Source: Zygnema cylindricum
Lineage: Eukaryota; Streptophyta; Zygnematophyceae; Zygnematales; Zygnemataceae
Reading direction: 5' to 3'
DNA: 64,000 nt
Assembly: GCA_037447655.1 (NCBI GenBank)
Contig: JBBHKE010001612.1
Location: forward strand, 313,903 to 377,902
Below the pieces are notes generated by a model. That model did no database searches, was not told where the DNA came from, and was given only the letters and a program-made list of their open reading frames with translations. Numbering within the stretch: the stretch's first letter is position 1; the number at the start of each line of letters is the position of its first letter. Made by a program: the position numbers and the translations under genes. Below, one piece after another: positions 56,917-64,000 of this stretch.

Positions 56917-57162
56917 CAGTAAACCTTGGCCGGCCGTGTGAACTGTTGTTTTTTTAATGACGGTCGTCGTTCGCAAGCGCGGCACTTTTTTAACCGGTCG
57001 TTACAATATTTCGCAAGTCAAAGTTGTTCGACGGATTGACCGTCAAGCATAAACTCAAAGGTACGTAACTTGTACTAATCTGTACTTAAAATGTACAATT
57101 TTTGAAAAGTTGACGCAACTACCTGCGCGCAGCAAAAAATGTCTCTGCGATTAGCAATTCCC

Positions 57163-58757
57163 TTTTTTAATTTCTTCCTGACTCTAAGGACGATTTTCCG
57201 CTATCATACAAAAATGTTCAGTTTCTCTGTCCTATTTGTGATTTTTAATGATCCCCCCCTGCTTCACACGCATAAATTGAAGCAATTTCTCATGCTATTT
57301 CAACAAATTCAGCCGGATTACCAGCTGGCAAATAAAAGCCACGTATACAAAGCGCGCACCGCCTGGCATCAACCACGTTTCTACATTGGCGTTTGTGCGT
57401 GAGCTCTTGTCTTCTAGTACCATTTTTCCTAAAATGCCGTACGCGAGCATCTGATACTCCGGCACCATATTATTTGTCAAGTACGAAAGTTTCTGACATG
57501 CTGACATGAAAACCTCTTCATTTTTTCGTTGTCATTCGTACTACTGAAATACACGTGTTTCCTTGAAGGCGCGTGTGGAGATCTTGACACGATACTTCTA
57601 GCGAATCAGAGTGCGCGCACCTACATTATTGAAATTCTGACAAATCAGTATGCGCTAAATAGTTATGGTTTAGACCAGATTTATGTACTTTATTTTAGCC
57701 TCCTACTTTCACCTCTCCAAATTCATAGAAGTACACGCTATTTCAAAATATTTTTATTTGTGGTTTTCCGGCGCTCACAAGTTTTTTTCTAAATAGTGTA
57801 TTATTTGACAAAATTCAGCATTGTACCTTAGCGTACATCAGCCACTTGCACTTTGTCCTCTTTGACTTTTCTTGTGCTGCTTTAGCGTTACACGTATTAC
57901 CATCAGAATTTTGGACTTTTCGAACAGACTGATCAGCTTCGACAAATCGAATAGTCCGATCATTTTACGTGACGACTGAGTCACGACCAGTCGAATTGAC
58001 CGCAATCTCCGTCTTTTAAGAAAATGACAAACTAAATAGAATCTATCTTTACTATTTATAGTCCAAAATATTTGAGCCTTTCATAGTCCACTCTATCTCA
58101 AATTTTATCAGAAACTCCTTTTCGCTGACCCCTTCACCGTACAAAGAAAAACATTGCGCCACGTCCACTATCCTCCAAAAATTCGTGCATGCATGGCCCG
58201 CGCCGCACGCTTCAGCCTATACGTCCAGTAGTCCGTACAGCACTGGTCCCTAATCGCATCGAAGGCTACATAATGTACTACTAAACTGTAGCGTATCGTA
58301 CATCAGTTCCATACGATTCCGTACAGCTGTTTTGGACAATGGTGTCGATTACATTATTGTCTGTACCGTAGGCCTAGGACAATTGTGTTCGTACAAAACC
58401 TAAAGTACAAATTTAAAAGTACAACACCTAAAGTACAACACCTAAAGTACAACACCTAAAGTACAGTACCTTTCCTCCAATTTCTCAGGTATAAGGTTGC
58501 CTTCTGTCGCACTTGTTTGGAATACATTGCAGCGTTCAGGTGATTCATATTTTAGGGTTAAGGGCCAACTCTTGTAGTTGCTCTCTCCTCTTGTAACTCT
58601 CTAAACGCTCATTGAGAGAGAAAGATTAAAAGAGGCAGGTTTTAGAAGAGGAAAAGCTTAGAGCAGAAACCACTCTCTCTCTCGCTCTTTTCCTCTCTTT
58701 CACTCTTTCTCTCTCTCTTTTTCCCTCGTCTTCTGTCTCTCTTTCTCTCTTGTTGTT
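57163..58757. other. Upstream region of the Ca2+-ATPase gene
   Basis: No gene is recognised. A short tandem repeat of AACACCTAAAGTAC occurs at about 58396-58470. From 58590 the DNA becomes CT-rich and forms the probable 5' UTR (CTTTCTCTCTTGTTGTTATG). Open frames at 57139-57402 and 57529-57792 have no recognised motif. Confidence 0.4.
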
Positions 58758-60560
58758 ATGCCGCCACGAGACGATAAAGGACCTGCCGTCCAGATGACGG
58801 TCGGAAATGATAAAGCAAGCCAATTCTTTGGAGTGGTCGGTTCTCTCTCTCTCTTTCTCTCTCAATTCTCTTATCTCTTCTCTCTCTACTCTCTCTTCTG
58901 TCTCTTCTCTCTCTACTCTCTCTTCTCTCTCTACTCTCTCTTCTCTCGCTACTCTCTCTTCTCTCTCTACTCTCTGTTCTCTCTCTTCTCTCTCTCTCAC
59001 TCTCTCTCAGCCTACCCCTCTCTCCTTTCTCTTCCCTCTCTCCTTCTCTCTCTCTCCCCTCCTCTTTCTGTCTTTTCTCTTTTCCTCTTTTCCTCTCTAT
59101 CGTTTCACTAACCTTCTCGCTCCATCCTTCCGTGCCTCTGTCTTTACTTTTCTCTCTCTCTTTTCCTCTCATTCACGTTTCTTCTAACCTACTATTTTTC
59201 CCTTCTCTCATCCCATTATTCTCTCGCTCCCCTCCTCCAACCCCACATTTCTACAGAATTTTCTCTCTCGTCCCCCTCTCTCTCACATTTTCCTCTCCTC
59301 TCCCTTCTCTTTCTCTCTCTCCCAGCCACTTACATTTGCCTTCAACTCTCTCTTTACTCCCCTTCGTTCCCTCCTTCCTTCCTCTTCTCCCATCCTTTCA
59401 GCAATTCCCTCCCCCCACCACCTCTATCTCTCCCTCTCTGTCTCGCTCTCTCGTCCTTCTCGTCCCTCTCCTCTCTCTCTCGCTCTCTCTTTTGTTCTCT
59501 CTCTCGCACACTCTCTCTCTTTCTCGCTCTCTCTCTTTCTCGCTCTCTCTCTCTCTCTCACACCCCCTCTCTCTCTCCCTGTCTCCCTCTCTCCCTCTCT
59601 CCCTCTCACTTTTTCTTTTTAGTTCTGGATAATGCCTGCTGTTGGTTTTTAAAGGTTGGTAATGATATAATTTTATATACAAAGTCTGTTCTTTTTTTTT
59701 AAGGTTTATTAAAAGAGTTTGAATGATGAAATTTTTCGTTTCCTTTCCTATATAAACACACACATACATATAATAAATCATGTTTTTTTTTTAATACTTA
59801 TCTTCATAGATAATATTTAACTTCTTATAACAAAAACCAATGTGGATTTTTTTTTCAGGTGGAAAATGTCACCGACACACAAGTTTCGATCGGTAAGTGT
59901 TTTTTGTTGTTTTTTTTTCATTCTTCTTTTTAATTAATAATGTAAACGTATATTTTTTTCATCGAATCTTGAATCTAACTTTCTGAAAATTTATTGTCTG
60001 GTGTTTTGGTACTTTTGTCTTGTATGTTATGATTATGATTACTATTATTATAACGATAAATTATACGAAAAAATGGGTTTTTTTGTATAAATCAGTATTT
60101 TTTTTTTTCCCCCCGGATTTTTTTTTTTATTTCCCCTTTTGGTCCCAAATTCTCATTGGTACTTTAAATTTCTGATTTTTTCTACAACTTATTTTCTGTT
60201 TTTATAAATTAGAAAGGCCACATTTTTCCTTCAAAAAAAAAATATAGTAAAAAAATAATCTGTGTTGTGACAAATGTCACAGATGCAGACACTGTTGTGA
60301 CAAATGTCACAGATGCAGACAAAAATAGGATATTGTAAAGTCCCAGATTTTCTAATAGTATTGTACGGATATGTGTTGTGACAAATGTCACAGATGCAGA
60401 CAAGATGGGGTATAAGCCATTCGCCACGTCAGCATCGGAACTCGTCGGTTTGAGTAGTGAGGGGAGGGAGGGATATTTGGAGACCCTTGGAGGGGTAAGT
60501 TTTCTCTCCCTTGTTCTTCTCGTCTCTCTCTCTCTCTCTCTCGTCTCTCTTGTCTCTCTT

Positions 60561-60614
<54 letters not shown>

Positions 60615-62794
60615 CCTTGGTTTTCTCTCCATTGTCTCTCTTCCTCTGTCCCTCTCCTTCTCCCTCTCCCTCTCCCTCTCCCTCTTCTGATATCTCACTC
60701 CCTTCCCTTGGATCAACTATTCCCTCCCTCTCCCTTCCCCCTCTTCCCCCTCTCTCCTGTCACCCCTTTCTCCTTCTCTCCCCTCCGCTCCCCTTTCCGC
60801 TCTCTTTCCCTGTCTCTATCTTCTGGTGTTGAGACTCTACCCTGGTGTTGACCTTCTCCGCCCACCCCTCTCTCCCGCCTTCTCCTTTTCTCTATCTCTC
60901 TCCCTCTCTCTCTCCCTCTCTCTCCTCCCTCTCCCTCTCTCTCCCTCCCTCTCTGTCTCTCTCTCCCGTTGACTTTCTTCCCAGGTTAAGGGTCTTGCAA
61001 AGAAACTGGAGGTCAATTTAAAATGGGGAATCGACGGATCTTTCGATGACGTGTCACGTCGCAAAAAGATTTTCGGAATGAATACCCATCCGCAAATGCC
61101 TCCTCGGACTTTTTGGGTGAGTGGAGTACTGATTCCGAATTAACTCTCCTCTTTTCGATTTCTTTCATTATACTCTTTTATTATTATATTATTATTTTAT
61201 TATTGTACTTTTACTATACTTTTACTTTTAATATACTTTTGTTGTACTTTTATTGTGTACTTTTACTATGCTTTTATCATACTCTTGTTATACTGTTATT
61301 ATACCTTTACTATTCTTTTACTACACCTTTATCATACTTTATTAAACTTTTATTATGCTTTTACTACATACTTTTCGAATAATCTCACCAGGATCCGAAT
61401 AACTCTCTTCTTTTCAATTCATTATACTTTTTATTATAGTTTTCAAATAATCCCACTTTTCAAATTATTGTCCTTTCTCTCAAAAATTTTATACCTTCTC
61501 AAATAATTGTACTTTCACTCGAAGAATTCATATCATTTTCAGAGAGGCTTTTTTTATATATATTTATTATTATTAGTATTAACCTACTGATTTTTGCTCC
61601 CTTTCTTATGAACTCCCTCCCCTCTTTTTTTTTTGTCTTTTTGCAGCATTTTGTTTTGGAGGCTATGCAGGACTCTCTGGTTCAAGTTTTGTTTGTTTGT
61701 GCCATCGTCTCCATCCTAGTCAGTGTACCGGCAAATGTACGGTTTTGTTGTGCTTTTCCGGTTTTGTCGAATTGTCTTTTTTCTTGGTTTGTCGGTTTGT
61801 CTTTTTTTTTTTTCCTTTGTTTTGGTGGTTTGTTTTTTTCTTGTTTGATGTTTATCCAGTGTCACCTCTCTCTCTCGCCCTCTCTCTTGGAATGGAAAAT
61901 GTCGATGTGGATTTGATCGGATCTGAACTGATGGATCCGATCGATGGATCTGAGATTTTCTCGCCCTTTTTATTATTATTGTGGTCTCAGGTAAAAAAGA
62001 AGAAGAAAAAAAAGAAAAAAAAAGAAAAAAAAAGAAAGGAAAAAGAACGGAAAAGGAGGGCAGGGAAAAAAGAAAAAAAAACACACACATTGTAAAAATG
62101 TATTTACACGCAGTTTTTAAGAAAATTTTTGGATTTGGAATTTTTGCCTTTATTTTTGATTCATTTTCACCGTCTGTTTAACTATTTCTTTTATGTTGGT
62201 CTTGTTTTGTCAACTTTTACTTTCTTTTCATTTATTCATTTATTATTTGTTTTTTTTGTCTTTTTCCAGCTGTGAGTAACTACCGACAGTCACTCCAATT
62301 TTTTCATCTCAATCAAGAAAATGCCCGAATTACAGTCCAGGTATTACTTTATTTATTTGTTATTTTGTTATTTTATTTTATTATTTTATTTGTTGTTTAT
62401 TTATTATCGATTTCTGCTATCGTTCTTCTATTTATTTTTTCGTCTTTGTTTACTACCGCTACATGTTTTATTTATTATATTTATTTATACTATTTATTTA
62501 TTATATTTATCAGCTGTATATTTTTATTATCGTTATTCTATTTATGTATTCGTTCCTTTTTATTTCCATGTTGTTTCATTTTCTTTTTCTCTTCAGCCTT
62601 TCGTTGTCATCCGTTTCTCGTTTTGAGAAAGTCGTCACGTCACAGTTCCGCCTCACCACTACAGGACAAAATGTATGACGTCATTTTTTGTCTTTTTCCA
62701 GGTGACACGTGGCGGGAGGAGACAGCCCATACTCATCGATGACATCGTTGTGGGAGATGTTGTCCATCTCTCTATAGGGGACCATGTGAGAGGC

Positions 62795-62825
<31 letters not shown>

Positions 62826-63836
62826 TCCCTCTCCCTCTCTCTCATTAGCTGTATTAATTTTATTCATTCCAAATCCACTTTCAGTTTCCATTTCCGTGAA
62901 AACAGCAAAAATGACAATTTTCCGTTAGAGTGAACGGAAAACTGAGGCTTACTGTTTTGAAAAGTTTCCTGGCAGATTCCTGCGGACGGCATTCTGGTCG
63001 AGGGTCACTCCATGGCCATCGACGAATCTAGTATGACGGGGGAAAGTGAGATGGTAAGTAGTGGGAGAGGGAGGGAGAGGGAGAGAGATACAGTATGACG
63101 GGAGAGAGTGACGTGGTAAGAAGAGAGAGGGAGAGAGGAGAGGGAGAAAGGGCGAGAGAGAGAGGAGAGGGAGAAAGGGCGAGAGAGAGAGAGAGGGGAG
63201 GAGAAAGGGCGAGAGAGAGATAGAGAGGAGAGGGAGAAAGGGGGAGAGGAAAGGGGAGATGGAGAACGAGAAAAATGATTTTTTTTGTTTGGGTGTTATT
63301 TGAGGAAGAGAGAGAAGCGATGAATCACAGTAAAACGGGAGAGAGAGAGATTGTGAGAAAAGGAGTAAGCAAGAGAAAGAAGACAGAGAGGGGTTTTTCT
63401 TTTTTGGGTTTTGTTTTAAGGAAGAGAGAGCAGGATGAGAGATGAGAGAGACAGAGGGAGAAATTTTCCTCCTTTTCTCTTTATTTTGTTTTTCGGATTT
63501 TTGTTTTTCGCCGCTTTCTAAAATAATGTGTCACTTTATCTTTTTCAATTTTGTCATTTTTGTATTTGTTCTTTTCTATTTTGTCTTCTTCCTCCAGATG
63601 CACAAAGATACGATAAAACGGCCCTTTCTATTGGCCGGTTGCACCGTTATGGATGGATTCGGAGAAATGCTGGTGAGAAATCTTTCCTCTCTCTCTCTCT
63701 CTCTCTCCCCCTCTCTATCTCTCTCTCCCCCCTTTTCGTTTCCATTTCCATCTTACTTTTTCGTGTACTATCCTTGTCAATGTCTCTCTCCTCCCCTCCC
63801 CCTCTCCTTTCCTAGGCAAAGCTTGTTCCTCTCTCC

Positions 63837-63902
<66 letters not shown>

Positions 63903-64000
63903 TCTTGTCACATGGTTTTGTTTGTATTTTTCCAGTCCCTCTCCCTCTACCTCTCCCTCTCCCTTTCGTTGGGACTTTACAGCACTAAATGGGAAAATTG
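58758..64000 (+). CDS. Plasma-membrane-type (IIB) Ca2+-ATPase, ACA-like, 3' partial
   Basis: Exons read: 58758-58835, 59859-59892, 60394-60494 (or from 60400), 60985-61116, 61647 to about 61722, about 61860-61990, 62270-62340, 62702-62785, 62976-63053, 63598-63672, 63936 to beyond 64000. The product exports Ca2+ from the cytosol using ATP. Visible parts: a short N-terminus; LETLGGVKGLAKKL; WHFVLEAMQDSLVQVLF (first membrane segment); DGSEIFSPFLLLLW (second, doubtful); AVSNYRQSLQF; actuator domain VTRGGRRQPILIDDIVVGDV and IPADGILVEGHSMAIDES then SMTGESEM (TGES dephosphorylation motif); RPFLLAGCTVMDG. These resemble plant ACA8-10. The DKTGT phosphorylation site lies beyond the window. The N-terminus is about 50 residues before GYKPF, shorter than usual for plant ACAs. 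The exon 6/7 phase does not fit with simple GT-AG splicing. Confidence 0.85.
58843..59610. repeat. Pyrimidine-rich ACA intron 1
   Basis: Nearly 770 bp of the coding strand consist of CT-rich DNA with sparse A and G. 58900-58985 is a tandem array of CTCTCTACTCTCTCTTCT. It follows the exon 1 donor within eight bases. Confidence 0.85.
60263..60401 (+). repeat. Three identical copies of the exon 3 acceptor segment
   Basis: A 27-nt segment starting GTTGTGACAAATGTCACAG and ending GATGCAGAC occurs at about 60264-60290, 60294-60320 and 60375-60401. The last copy contains the likely acceptor (CAG at 60391-60393, or CAG at 60397-60399, six bases apart and in the same frame). The unit also resembles the start of exon 2 (GTGGAAAATGTCACCGACAC). 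Confidence 0.8.
60495..60984. repeat. CT-rich ACA intron 3
   Basis: The intron is made of CT microsatellites and CCCTCT repeats up to the acceptor TTCCCAG. Confidence 0.85.
61145..61375. repeat. TACTTTTAT array in ACA intron 4
   Basis: The 9-mer TACTTTTAY and variants recur across about 200 bp. The intron also contains two copies of a segment starting CCGAATAACTCTCTTCTTTT (61135 and 61396). Confidence 0.6.
63088..63365 (+). repeat. Decayed copies of exon 9 end in ACA intron 9
   Basis: About 63090-63120 reads ACAGTATGACGGGAGAGAGT then GACGTGGTAAG. It would encode SMTGESDV followed by a GT donor, against SMTGESEM at the true exon end (63030-63053). A weaker copy lies at about 63318-63360 (GATGAATCACAGTAAAACGG). 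The copies are embedded in GAGAGGG microsatellite DNA. Confidence 0.75.
63836..63900. repeat. (CT)n microsatellite before ACA exon 11
   Basis: A long CT run lies 36 bases before the acceptor at 63935. The first twelve codons of the exon are themselves CTC/TCC-rich. Confidence 0.85.

Larger units (their letters stand above)
55182..57162. mobile_element. Mutator-like long-TIR element 2, with nested insertion
   Basis: The left arm (about 55182-55490) and right arm (about 55915-55985 plus 56917-57162) are inverted copies from GGGAAATGCTAATCG inward and are homologous to the arms at 8980-9945. Flanks share TTTTTTAA (55174-55181 and 57163-57170). The right arm is split by the hAT-like element at 55986-56916. 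No transposase is seen in the 400-bp loop. Confidence 0.75.

Noticed and set aside
58626-59632. Long Ser/Leu- and Arg/Glu-rich open frames on both strands
   Set aside because: They are translations of CT/GA microsatellite DNA in ACA intron 1.

Overview
This window is nuclear DNA from a plant or close algal relative (Streptophyta). Three spliced genes support this: a two-domain fasciclin-like arabinogalactan protein, a type II alternative NAD(P)H dehydrogenase of the plant NDA type, and the 5' part of a type IIB P-type Ca2+-ATPase of the ACA type. I cannot name the species. Gene density is low, introns are short to medium and full of simple repeats, and the intergenic DNA is mostly nested mobile elements, which argues for a large repeat-rich genome.

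Layout. 1-3600: terminal-inverted-repeat (TIR) elements and LTR fragments. 3605-6893: a decayed Copia element (+ strand) with its 5' LTR but no reverse transcriptase. 8230-9978: a TIR element carrying a nested Mutator-like element (8980-9945) with a perfect 9-bp target duplication. 12715-14278: fasciclin-like gene, followed by a degenerate tandem triplication. 16681-23183: a pile of TIR elements sharing the end ACCGCSAATCGYTATTAG, one holding a 17-bp minisatellite and one 2.8 kb long with a GTAC-rich core. 24141-29121: a Copia element (- strand) with both LTRs and a broken pol. 32546-37851: nine-exon NDA gene. 40628-42479: two hAT-like elements, each with a perfect 8-bp target duplication. 46609-54140: a complete solo LTR with 5-bp target duplication, then a Gypsy element with the same LTR in the opposite orientation. 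55182-57162: a second long-TIR Mutator-like element, itself split by a hAT-like insertion. 58758 to the window end: Ca2+-ATPase, running off the 3' edge.

The host genes are not an operon and have separate roles: cell-surface adhesion, respiratory bypass of complex I, and Ca2+ export. The most unusual feature is inside the two multi-exon genes. Their introns, and the region after the NDA stop codon, carry decayed extra copies of exon edges including the splice site: starts of NDA exons 4, 6 and 9, the NDA stop region, the ACA exon 3 acceptor, and the end of ACA exon 9 with its TGES motif. This looks like repeated local duplication of splice junctions. Also notable: both Copia elements carry a primer-binding site matching the anticodon arm, not the 3' end, of initiator tRNA-Met, and the minus-strand Copia has a tRNA-like segment in both LTRs.
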